This document shows, piece by piece, positions 1-5,091 of a stretch of DNA of 5,091 nucleotides. The notes beneath the pieces are model-generated. The model had not been told where the DNA came from. It saw nothing but the letters and a program-made list of their open reading frames with translations, and made no database searches. Each line of letters opens with the position of its first letter. Positions within the stretch are counted from its first letter, which is position 1. Source of the stretch: Chlorobiota bacterium (GTDB lineage: Bacteria; Bacteroidota; Ignavibacteria; Ignavibacteriales; Ignavibacteriaceae); the NCBI GenBank assembly GCA_008363265.1, contig RHKR01000223.1, positions 1 through 5,091 on the forward strand, in the 5' to 3' direction. The translations under genes were made by a program, and so were the position numbers.

Positions 1-1036
1 TAGAAGTTATCGCATGCATCAGGTCCTTCTTGAAGAATGGTTTGACGAGAACCGCATCAAAAACCTGAATCCGGGGATTCATAAGAAACTCACCCGGTGA
101 CGCGGTTACCAGAGCCACAAGCGGAGTTTTTTCATATCCGGGTATTGCCCTCACCAGGTTCTTCAAAATAATTACATTCTCCCTTTCCTCCCTATGAACG
201 GCTACCATTATCAGATCAAACTTTTCCTGTTTCATCAACTCTATCGCACTATCCTGATCAAACGCCAGTCTTGCGGTGTAATCATCTCTTATCGAAACCT
301 TAAGAACATTCGCACTCATCTTATCTTTTTCGAAAACCAGGATCCTTGGCTTTCCGTCTGTCTCTTCCGTCTCTTCCATCAGTTCCGGAGATCCATGGTT
401 TGATGGCTTTTCCTGGATGGAAAGATCGAGAATGGCAACGGGCAACTCAATTGTGAAGATACTCCCTTTGCCGGGGGCACTCTTGATCTTGATATCACCA
501 CCCAGATTCTGGATCATTTTCCTGGCGACTGTCAGCCCAAGACCTGTACCTTCGAAGTCACGGCCCATTCCCTCGCTCACCTGCCTAAAACCTTCAAAGA
601 TCATTTCATGATGCTCAAACGCGATTCCGATGCCGGTATCCTCGACTTCGATCCTCACAGTTCTTGTTTCGTCTGTCGGTGGATTTAGTCTTAACTCGAC
701 TCTTCCGGCGAATGTATATTTTATGGCGTTGTCGAGGAGACATTTCAAAGCAGTTTTAAGGGATGCTGCTGGTAGTACCGTATTCATCCGGTTCTTTGGC
801 AGGGTGAAGGTATATCTTAACCCTTTCGCTTCAGCAGATCGTTCGAACTCTTCACCTGTGCTTCTGACAAGTTCCACCAGATCAAACTCGCCAAATCCCT
901 CGCCCATCCCCTTGGCTCCCTGTATCGATACATCAAGTATCAGATTGAATGTATTCATCAACCGCGATCCCGCAGCGATCAATTTACGCGCGGTCTCTTT
1001 TATCATCAGTTCCTCAGCTTCATCGAAGATCATCTC
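1..1036 (-). pseudogene. C-terminal half of hybrid histidine kinase (HisKA end, HATPase, pseudo-receiver), downstream of an in-frame TAG; 3' end outside window
   Basis: This stretch continues the frame of the kinase starting at 2314 after the amber codon at 1037-1039 and stays open for 345 codons to the window edge. Counting the amber as residue 426, it holds the second HisKA helix (about 427-480), then a HATPase_c domain with the N box DNAIKYT (Asn529), G1 box DTGIGI (from Asp559), F box FEGFRQ and G2 box GTGLGL (589-594). A Glu-rich linker (about 635-654) leads to a receiver-like domain (about 656-771). There beta-5 keeps the Lys-Pro-Phe motif (758-760) and beta-4 keeps a Thr (737), but the expected phospho-acceptor Asp is Ala705. 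The acidic pocket reads Phe-Glu-Lys-Asp (661-664). All ATP-binding motifs are intact, so the ATPase half is not decayed. It is called a pseudogene part only because of the stop; it could also be made by readthrough or re-initiation at 1006. The gene continues past the left edge. Confidence 0.8.
1004..1015 (-). promoter_or_regulatory. Possible internal ribosome binding site and ATG for re-initiation after the amber codon
   Basis: On the minus strand GAGG (1012-1015), five spacer bases and an in-frame ATG (1004-1006, residue 437) follow the TAG by about ten codons. This would allow the HATPase plus receiver-like half to be made as a separate polypeptide. The purines also encode Glu-Glu, common in this helix, so the match may be chance. 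A second AGGAG (1034-1038) overlaps the TAG but abuts the ATG at 1031-1033 and is too close to serve it. Confidence 0.25.
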
Positions 1037-1039
1037 CTA
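1037..1039 (-). other. In-frame amber (TAG) codon interrupting the HisKA domain
   Basis: The codon read on the minus strand is TAG, directly after [13 protein letters not shown] and directly before EMIFDEAEEL. It sits 13 residues after the phospho-accepting His413, where HisKA domains usually carry Ser, Thr or Ala. One base change from TCG (Ser) would produce it. The frame is the same on both sides, so no indel is involved. Confidence 0.95.
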
Positions 1040-2314
1040 AAGCCCAACAATTCCATGGATCGGGGTTCTAAGTTCATGGCTCATATTGGCGAGAATATTC
1101 GACTTCAACCTGCTCGCTTCTTCAGCTCTGTTCTTGGCTACATTAAGCTCCTGCTGTGCCTTTCTGAAATCAGAAATATCGGTAACATAACCGATATATT
1201 CGTTATCTGAAAGCTTGATCGCGCTGAGCATCGCGTTGAATTTCCTCATTTTAACCGATTGAAGGACGAATTCATTAATGAACTCCCCCTTTTCAACAAG
1301 CGTCTTGAATGATTTGATCCCGTCTTCTATCGACTCCTCTGCAACATATTTCGACAAATGAGTTCCGATGATCTCTTCTTTGCCCCCTTCAAAAAGCTGA
1401 CAACCGGTTGGATTGACATCAATGTAAATCCCTTCGCTGTCAACAACAAAGATACCTACAGGTACTGAGTTAAAATATTTCTGAAGCCTGCCGGCACTCA
1501 CCTTCAGAGCTGTTTCGGCCTTTATTCTCTCAGTGATGTCCTTGGTTACCCCGTTATATGCTGTCAATACTCCGTTTTCATCATATTCATATTTTACTGT
1601 TGACTCAGTCCAAATGAGTGACCCGTCTTTTTTCCGCCAGCGAACGATTACTCCATTACTGATCCCCTTGCTCATAGCCTCCTCGATCACGGATATATCA
1701 TCCGGATAAGCGATCTTGTGGCCCAGAAAAGGATCGGCATAGTATTCTTCTGGTGTATAACCGGTTATTCTCACAGACGAAGGGCTGATATACTCAAAGG
1801 CCGGATCTGGTTTGATCCTGTAGCGAAATATCATATCGAATGTGTTCTCGATAATTTCCCTGAATTTTTTCTCATTTGCCTTAAGAGACCTTTGTGCTTC
1901 ATATTTCCCGGTTATATCGGTGAATACTGCACAGACACGAAACGGCTCATTTTCCCCCTCCATGAACTCGGGGTGCGCGTCAATAGAAATCCACTTGATG
2001 GCCTTTTCCCTGGGGTGATAAACCCCCATAATCACCTCTTTTACAGGTTTCCCCGTTCTTAGCGCGACCATTGCCGGGTGATCTTTCCCCTCGAACGGGG
2101 TGCCGTCTTCCTTCATTGTACGCCATTCCGGATTCATCGAAGTGCGGCCCATTATCTCGTCATCGGTCAAACCTAAAATATCAAGCGCGGCAGGATTAGC
2201 CGAAATAATGCTGCCGTCTTTGTTTTGATATACTATACCGTGTGCCAGGGAATGGAAAAGGGAATTGAACTTCTCTTCGAAGCTGTCGGAAGTAAAATGG
2301 TTGGAATTTGCCAT
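1037..2314 (-). CDS. Multi-PAS sensor histidine kinase, N-terminal part (three PAS domains plus start of HisKA)
   Basis: As it stands this 425-residue product contains the sensory half of a hybrid histidine kinase. PAS 1 (about 16-135) has the [14 protein letters not shown] core and ends in FTDITGK. PAS 2 (about 151-265) is of the PAS_3 type, with [17 protein letters not shown] and a C-terminal [13 protein letters not shown] 3 (about 275-390) runs from [12 protein letters not shown] to IGYVTDIS. A coiled linker (about 391-404) leads to the HisKA H box with His413 in SHELRTP, the expected autophosphorylation site. No signal peptide or membrane segment is visible, so sensing should be cytosolic; the PAS ligands cannot be told from sequence. 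The ATG at 2314 is preferred because an in-frame TAA lies 21 nt upstream and PAS 1 begins soon after; no clear Shine-Dalgarno precedes it. Without the part beyond the TAG the protein lacks the ATP-binding domain and could not autophosphorylate alone. Confidence 0.9.
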   Translation of the reverse strand: MANSNHFTSDSFEEKFNSLFHSLAHGIVYQNKDGSIISANPAALDILGLTDDEIMGRTSMNPEWRTMKEDGTPFEGKDHPAMVALRTGKPVKEVIMGVYHPREKAIKWISIDAHPEFMEGENEPFRVCAVFTDITGKYEAQRSLKANEKKFREIIENTFDMIFRYRIKPDPAFEYISPSSVRITGYTPEEYYADPFLGHKIAYPDDISVIEEAMSKGISNGVIVRWRKKDGSLIWTESTVKYEYDENGVLTAYNGVTKDITERIKAETALKVSAGRLQKYFNSVPVGIFVVDSEGIYIDVNPTGCQLFEGGKEEIIGTHLSKYVAEESIEDGIKSFKTLVEKGEFINEFVLQSVKMRKFNAMLSAIKLSDNEYIGYVTDISDFRKAQQELNVAKNRAEEASRLKSNILANMSHELRTPIHGIVGL

Positions 2315-2395
2315 ACCGGTACGCGCTTTATATTACGAGTAAATCGAACTCAACTTTTGAAAAATTCCAAAAGAACATTCCGTCGCCTTCACGAT

Positions 2396-2407
2396 CGAAA
2401 CGTTTCG
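2396..2407. promoter_or_regulatory. 12-bp perfect palindrome with adjacent repeated half-site; candidate operator
   Basis: CGAAACGTTTCG is a perfect inverted repeat about 82-93 nt upstream of the kinase start. The heptamer TTTCGGA covers its right side (2403-2409) and recurs at 2416-2422, 13 bp away. This looks like a cluster of protein-binding half-sites, but no regulator is identifiable and short palindromes occur by chance. I could not place a convincing promoter in the 2315-2524 spacer, although one is expected because a terminator lies upstream. Confidence 0.3.
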
Positions 2408-2524
2408 GACTTCACTTTCGGATCTCGGGATGATCAGTGGTAGTCATTCAGCCACGGGTCGCGCGTTCCCGGTTAACAATTAATACAAAATCAATGTGGC
2501 AATCTATTGAAAAATACCAAAACC

Positions 2525-2554
2525 ACAAAGGGAGTTTGTCACAACTCCCTTTGT
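2525..2554 (-). terminator. Rho-independent terminator of the lipoprotein hydrolase gene
   Basis: The arms ACAAAGGGAGTT (2525-2536) and AACTCCCTTTGT (2543-2554) form a perfect 12-bp stem with a 6-nt loop. It starts 13 nt after the hydrolase stop codon. On the minus strand the stem is followed by a T-rich tract (GGTTTTGGTATTTTT), as expected for intrinsic termination. It should isolate the downstream kinase from the hydrolase transcript. Confidence 0.85.
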
Positions 2555-2567
2555 CATCTTAATCATT

Positions 2568-3839
2568 CTATTTTGTGAGAACTATCCTTTTGATCTTGTA
2601 AAGCGCATCCTGCATATGGTTCATGGTACCCAACAGCGAGGTCATATACTCGCGCAGATCCCAGCCATTGGTGTACATCACAACAGTTACATCGGTAACA
2701 GGATCGTGCTCCATCTGCGAGAGGTATCCTTCATGAGCACCTGTGTGACCGTATCCGAGCTGGTTCACATAGTGTACCCCGCAGCCGTAAGCTGAAATTC
2801 CACCCGGCTTGGTTGGGATACAGTTCAACATCGTAAGGTAAACCGTATTGGGAGTAAGCACCCCCTCACCCCTGATCAATTTTCTGATGAAGAGTGAAAG
2901 ATCGTCGATTGTGGTGATCAGGTTTCCTTCGGCAACATTCAGCGAGATGTTTGAAATGGTGGCGTTCCTTATCCCGCCTTCAAGCTGCACATAACCCGGC
3001 GCGAACGGCACAGGAAGTGTATTGTCAGTTCCCAGTGACGGCATCGAAGAAGAGGTCATTCCCATCGGTTTGATCACCTCATCCATAATAAAATCGCCGT
3101 ATGATTTCCCCGACACCCTCTCGATTATCTTTCCAAGCATCGAGTAGCCCGTGTTGCTGTAGTGGTAGTCGGTTCCCGGTCTGAAGTAGTAAAGCCCGGT
3201 AGCGGCAACAACTCCCAGCAACTCATCGAATGTATAGGTGTGGTTCGGGTTTTGCGAGTTGATGTAGTCTGAGTACCAGCCCCCCTTGTACGGGACATTC
3301 GCGCTGATCGTATCGGGGATCGGATCGTTCGAAATGTCGAAAACACCGGCCCTGTGCTGAAGGAGCTGCAGGATCGTTATCTCATTTTTGAACGGGATAG
3401 CGTAGTTCTGGTCGTTCGGAACATAAGTGGCTGAAGTGCCGGGAATGGTGTCCGTTATCTTCGCGTTTATATCCAGCTTCCCGCGCTGGTGAAGTAGAAG
3501 AACAGCGGTGGAAGTGAGGGTTTTGGTGTTACTCGCGGCCCTGAAGTGAGTTGCTGAAGTAACCGCGTTCGTGAAACCTGTCTGGTAGAAAACCTCTCCT
3601 CCCGGATAGATCACCTTCATGGCAAGCCCGCCGGGAAACGCGGGGTTCTTTTTCTTTATCGAATCAAGTGCGGCATCAATAACCTTCTTGATCTGCTCGG
3701 AATAATTCCGGTTGGTTGCCTCAACACTGTTCTCATCCTTGCACGATACAAAAACGAGCGATATGAAGAGCACACAAACAATTACCCACCGATTCAACGG
3801 GCTCCCTGCCCTCATCCCTCCGGATAATTTCATCGACAT
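2568..3839 (-). CDS. Lipoprotein serine hydrolase of the beta-lactamase/DD-peptidase/esterase fold (PF00144 type)
   Basis: The product is a 423-residue secreted serine hydrolase. A basic and hydrophobic leader (about 9-32) ends in LVFVSC, a lipobox-like site with lipidated Cys33, followed by Lys-Asp-Glu-Asn. The catalytic motifs of class C beta-lactamase relatives are present: SxxK as SNTK (Ser103, Lys106), YxN as YSN (227-229), and a KTG-like HTG (365-367) followed by AHEGY. The family signature LLQHRAGV is also there. Such proteins include DD-carboxypeptidases, esterases and D-amino-acid peptidases; the HTG form is common in non-beta-lactamase members, so resistance should not be inferred and the substrate is unknown. 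The frame is also open to a GTG at 3872, but the ATG at 3839 is chosen for its GGAG at a 5-nt spacing; an ATG at 3815 would leave a shorter leader. The stop is TAG, with an in-frame TAA two codons further on. The gene is monocistronic as far as visible, with its own terminator. Confidence 0.92.
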   Translation of the reverse strand: MSMKLSGGMRAGSPLNRWVIVCVLFISLVFVSCKDENSVEATNRNYSEQIKKVIDAALDSIKKKNPAFPGGLAMKVIYPGGEVFYQTGFTNAVTSATHFRAASNTKTLTSTAVLLLHQRGKLDINAKITDTIPGTSATYVPNDQNYAIPFKNEITILQLLQHRAGVFDISNDPIPDTISANVPYKGGWYSDYINSQNPNHTYTFDELLGVVAATGLYYFRPGTDYHYSNTGYSMLGKIIERVSGKSYGDFIMDEVIKPMGMTSSSMPSLGTDNTLPVPFAPGYVQLEGGIRNATISNISLNVAEGNLITTIDDLSLFIRKLIRGEGVLTPNTVYLTMLNCIPTKPGGISAYGCGVHYVNQLGYGHTGAHEGYLSQMEHDPVTDVTVVMYTNGWDLREYMTSLLGTMNHMQDALYKIKRIVLTK

Positions 3840-3844
3840 AGGGT

Positions 3845-3848
3845 CTCC
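3845..3848 (-). promoter_or_regulatory. Shine-Dalgarno deciding the hydrolase start
   Basis: GGAG on the minus strand lies 5 nt before the ATG at 3839. The upstream in-frame GTG at 3872 has no comparable site, so the ATG is favoured. Confidence 0.6.
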
Positions 3849-3963
3849 AACAATAATGTTAATAATGGACACTTACGCGATTAAACACAATCTTAAATCA
3901 AAGAGTAAAAATACACTATTTCAATTAATATTGATTCAGGGGAGGAGGAGATTTCCGGGGCTA

Positions 3964-3991
3964 TTGAACAAATTTAGCTAAATTCGTTCAA
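3964..3991. repeat. 28-bp near-perfect palindrome in the acetyltransferase-hydrolase spacer
   Basis: The arms TTGAACAAATTTAG (3964-3977) and CTAAATTCGTTCAA (3978-3991) are complementary at 13 of 14 positions with no spacer; the exception is a G-U pair in minus-strand RNA. It lies 35 nt after the acetyltransferase stop and 125 nt before the hydrolase start. There is no T-tract on either side, so it is not a canonical intrinsic terminator. It may be an operator, a 3'-end processing or stabilising hairpin, or a weak terminator. The rest of the 3840-4026 spacer is AT-rich and probably holds the hydrolase promoter, which I could not place confidently. Confidence 0.6.
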
Positions 3992-4026
3992 CATGCTGAC
4001 GGTATTTGCATAAATCAATAAACTTA

Positions 4027-4560
4027 CTAATTTATTTCGTATGCTGAGCGATCAAGCGAATAGACCAGGCACTTGACCGGACTACCATCATGAACGGAAA
4101 CCTCTTCAAACTCACGAATAACCTTGAAGCCGAAACGTTCGGCGAGGGATATCGATCTCCCGTTCGGCGCCTCGATGATCGCATCGATCCTGCCGAGGCC
4201 AAGTGCCCCGAACCCAAATTCAAGAACCGCCCCAAGTGCTTCACCGGCAAAACCCTTCCCCTGATATTGAGGCAGGAGTTCATAGCCAACCTCTGCCGAA
4301 AACCTGTCCTCAGAAAAATTCCAAAGGCAGATCGTTCCGAGGAAAGTGTTATCCTCCCTGCTTTTTACGAGCCAGTAGTGCCACTTCCCCTCATCAAATC
4401 CGCCGGTAAGATTTGCGATGAAGGCTTCCGCTTCTTCAAACTCAGTTTGGAGTTTTCGGTTAAGATGCACCGCCACTTCCGGGTCGGAACGAAGCCTGAA
4501 TATCGCCGGAGCGTCGTCAAGAGTTGGGGGTGTGAGGATAAGTCTATCCGTTGCGATCAT
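4027..4560 (-). CDS. GNAT-family N-acetyltransferase, RimJ/RimL-like (Acetyltransf_3 type)
   Basis: The 177-residue protein has the usual length and layout of RimJ/RimL-like GNAT enzymes, which transfer acetyl from acetyl-CoA to an amine. The N terminus TDRLILTPPTLDDAPAIF is the typical first strand and helix. The central strands contain WLVKSREDNTFLGTICLW and AEVGYELLP. Motif A, which binds the CoA pyrophosphate, is QYQGKGFAGEAL (98-109 region), matching Q/RxxGxG/A. The late segment APNGRSISLAERFGFKVIREF is the conserved region where an Asn-x-x-Ser element precedes the last strands. The substrate cannot be assigned: relatives acetylate ribosomal-protein N termini, amino acids or antibiotics. 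The ATG at 4560 follows the upstream gene's TGA by 9 nt, with only a weak AAAGAAG as ribosome binding site, suggesting translational coupling. The stop is TAG immediately followed by TAA. Confidence 0.93.
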   Translation of the reverse strand: MIATDRLILTPPTLDDAPAIFRLRSDPEVAVHLNRKLQTEFEEAEAFIANLTGGFDEGKWHYWLVKSREDNTFLGTICLWNFSEDRFSAEVGYELLPQYQGKGFAGEALGAVLEFGFGALGLGRIDAIIEAPNGRSISLAERFGFKVIREFEEVSVHDGSPVKCLVYSLDRSAYEIN

Positions 4561-4569
4561 CTTCTTTAA

Positions 4570-4983
4570 TCATAAAGGTTTACCGATACTGATGTATGTA
4601 TCTCTATCAGTGAAAAAGACAAAGCCATTGATTGCGATCTCGATAGAATAATCGACATCATGTATGATCTCACCTCCAAGATCAAGGGCCTGCTGTTTAA
4701 GAACCTGCCACCTGTTGTTCAGATCATTTACATTTTCACTGTACACAAAGGATTTATCCGATCTGGCCAGAATTTGAAATAAGTGCGATCCGTTCGAGTA
4801 TCTACTCCCGGTAACTGGATGATAGCCTAACTCCAGAGCCTTTTTCTTGATCAGACTGACGGTCTTCGTATTTAGAAGTTCAAGAATTTGAGTGAAAGTT
4901 ATATCCGGCTTGGCCTTTTTCTCCTGCGACAGACCTGTGCCGGTGAGAAGTAAAGCCAAAAGAAGAAGAGTTATTATGCGCAT
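4570..4983 (-). CDS. Small secreted protein of unknown function
   Basis: The product is about 137 residues and begins with a clear Sec signal peptide: MRIITLLLLALLLTGTGLSQ, with likely cleavage near residues 18-19. There is no lipobox Cys, so it should be soluble in the periplasm or exported. The mature part is about 118 residues, mixed helix and strand. It contains FTQILELLNTKTVSLIKKKALELGYHPV, then NRWQVLKQQALDLGGEII, and ends in a hydrophobic strand-like stretch, YSIEIAINGFVFFTD. I do not recognise a family. The layout of a helix, then a Gly-Tyr turn and strands resembles small signal-peptide-bearing hypothetical proteins from Bacteroidota, but this is only an impression. An upstream in-frame TTG (4995) is possible, but the ATG at 4983 has GAGG at a 6-nt spacing and puts the signal peptide at the N terminus. 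It ends with TGA 9 nt before the acetyltransferase, so the two probably share a transcript. Confidence 0.82.
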   Translation of the reverse strand: MRIITLLLLALLLTGTGLSQEKKAKPDITFTQILELLNTKTVSLIKKKALELGYHPVTGSRYSNGSHLFQILARSDKSFVYSENVNDLNNRWQVLKQQALDLGGEIIHDVDYSIEIAINGFVFFTDRDTYISIGKPL

Positions 4984-4989
4984 TTTGTA

Positions 4990-4993
4990 CCTC
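4990..4993 (-). promoter_or_regulatory. Shine-Dalgarno deciding the small secreted protein start
   Basis: GAGG on the minus strand lies 6 nt before the ATG at 4983. The site overlaps the alternative TTG start at 4995, which argues against that start. Confidence 0.6.
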
Positions 4994-5006
4994 AATTAAA
5001 TAGAAG

Positions 5007-5034
5007 ATTAAAAACAATTGCTAAAAAAGGTCAG
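5007..5034 (-). promoter_or_regulatory. Candidate sigma-70-like promoter for the small secreted protein and acetyltransferase pair
   Basis: On the minus strand CTGACC (5029-5034, 4 of 6 to the -35 consensus), a 16-nt spacer and TTTAAT (5007-5012, 5 of 6 to the -10 consensus) would start transcription near 5000, giving a short leader before the ATG at 4983. If the host is a Bacteroidota member its major promoters follow another consensus, so this is tentative. Nothing else is recognisable between 5035 and 5091. Confidence 0.3.
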
Positions 5035-5091
5035 GGAAGTATAAACAATCCAAATGGTCGTATGTTCCAAAATTTCCGGTCTGCCTGATCA

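Noticed and set aside
1037..1039. Frameshift as the cause of the kinase interruption
   Set aside because: Homology continues in the same frame directly after the TAG, so a substitution and not an insertion or deletion explains it.
630..1040. Plus-strand open frame of 136 codons, and smaller ones at 194-403 and 417-611
   Set aside because: They lie antisense to the kinase frame, whose HATPase and receiver motifs are clear on the minus strand; their translations look like low-complexity Ser/Pro-rich shadow sequence.
2225..2443. Plus-strand open frame of 72 codons spanning the kinase start and upstream spacer
   Set aside because: Half of it is antisense to PAS 1 and the rest covers the spacer; there is no ribosome binding site or recognisable product.
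2568..3839. Calling the hydrolase an AmpC-type antibiotic beta-lactamase
   Set aside because: The motif set is shared by esterases and peptidases, the third motif is HTG rather than KTG, and the lipoprotein leader and lack of an AmpR-like neighbour give no support for a resistance role.
3939..3960. G-rich run (gggg, agg, agg, then gggg) as a G-quadruplex or regulatory element
   Set aside because: There are only two runs of four Gs, with short GG pairs between; this is too weak to call.
4090..4569. Plus-strand open frame of 159 codons over the acetyltransferase
   Set aside because: It is antisense to a well-supported GNAT gene with its motif A intact, and shows no domain features of its own.

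Overview
The window carries four protein-coding loci, all on the minus strand. Read in the direction of transcription, from high to low coordinates, they are a small secreted protein of unknown function, a GNAT-family N-acetyltransferase, a lipoprotein of the serine beta-lactamase/esterase fold, and a large multi-PAS hybrid histidine kinase that runs off the left edge. There are no tRNA or rRNA genes, CRISPR arrays or insertion sequences. The source looks like a Gram-negative bacterium of moderate GC. The lipoprotein Cys followed by Lys-Asp-Glu, the AT-rich spacers and the many soluble PAS hybrid kinases would suit the Bacteroidota/Chlorobiota/Ignavibacteria neighbourhood. This placement is inference without any homology search.

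Layout: 4570-4983 (small secreted protein) and 4027-4560 (acetyltransferase) lie 9 nt apart and probably form one transcript. A 187-nt AT-rich spacer follows, holding a 28-bp near-perfect palindrome. The lipoprotein hydrolase (2568-3839) comes next and ends at a strong intrinsic terminator (2525-2554). A roughly 210-nt spacer with a 12-bp palindrome then leads into the sensor kinase (start at 2314).

The most striking point is in the kinase. Its frame is open from 2314 to the left edge except for one in-frame TAG (1037-1039), 13 codons after the phospho-accepting His. Beyond the TAG the same frame carries the rest of the HisKA domain, a full HATPase domain with N, G1, F and G2 boxes, and a C-terminal receiver-like domain, with no other stop in 345 codons. 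Nonsense mutation, sequence error, amber suppression and a split kinase made by internal re-initiation all remain possible. Separately, the receiver-like domain has Ala at the usual phospho-acceptor Asp position, so it looks like a pseudo-receiver. The kinase has no membrane segments and should be a cytosolic PAS sensor. No functional link between the four loci is evident; only the first two look co-transcribed.
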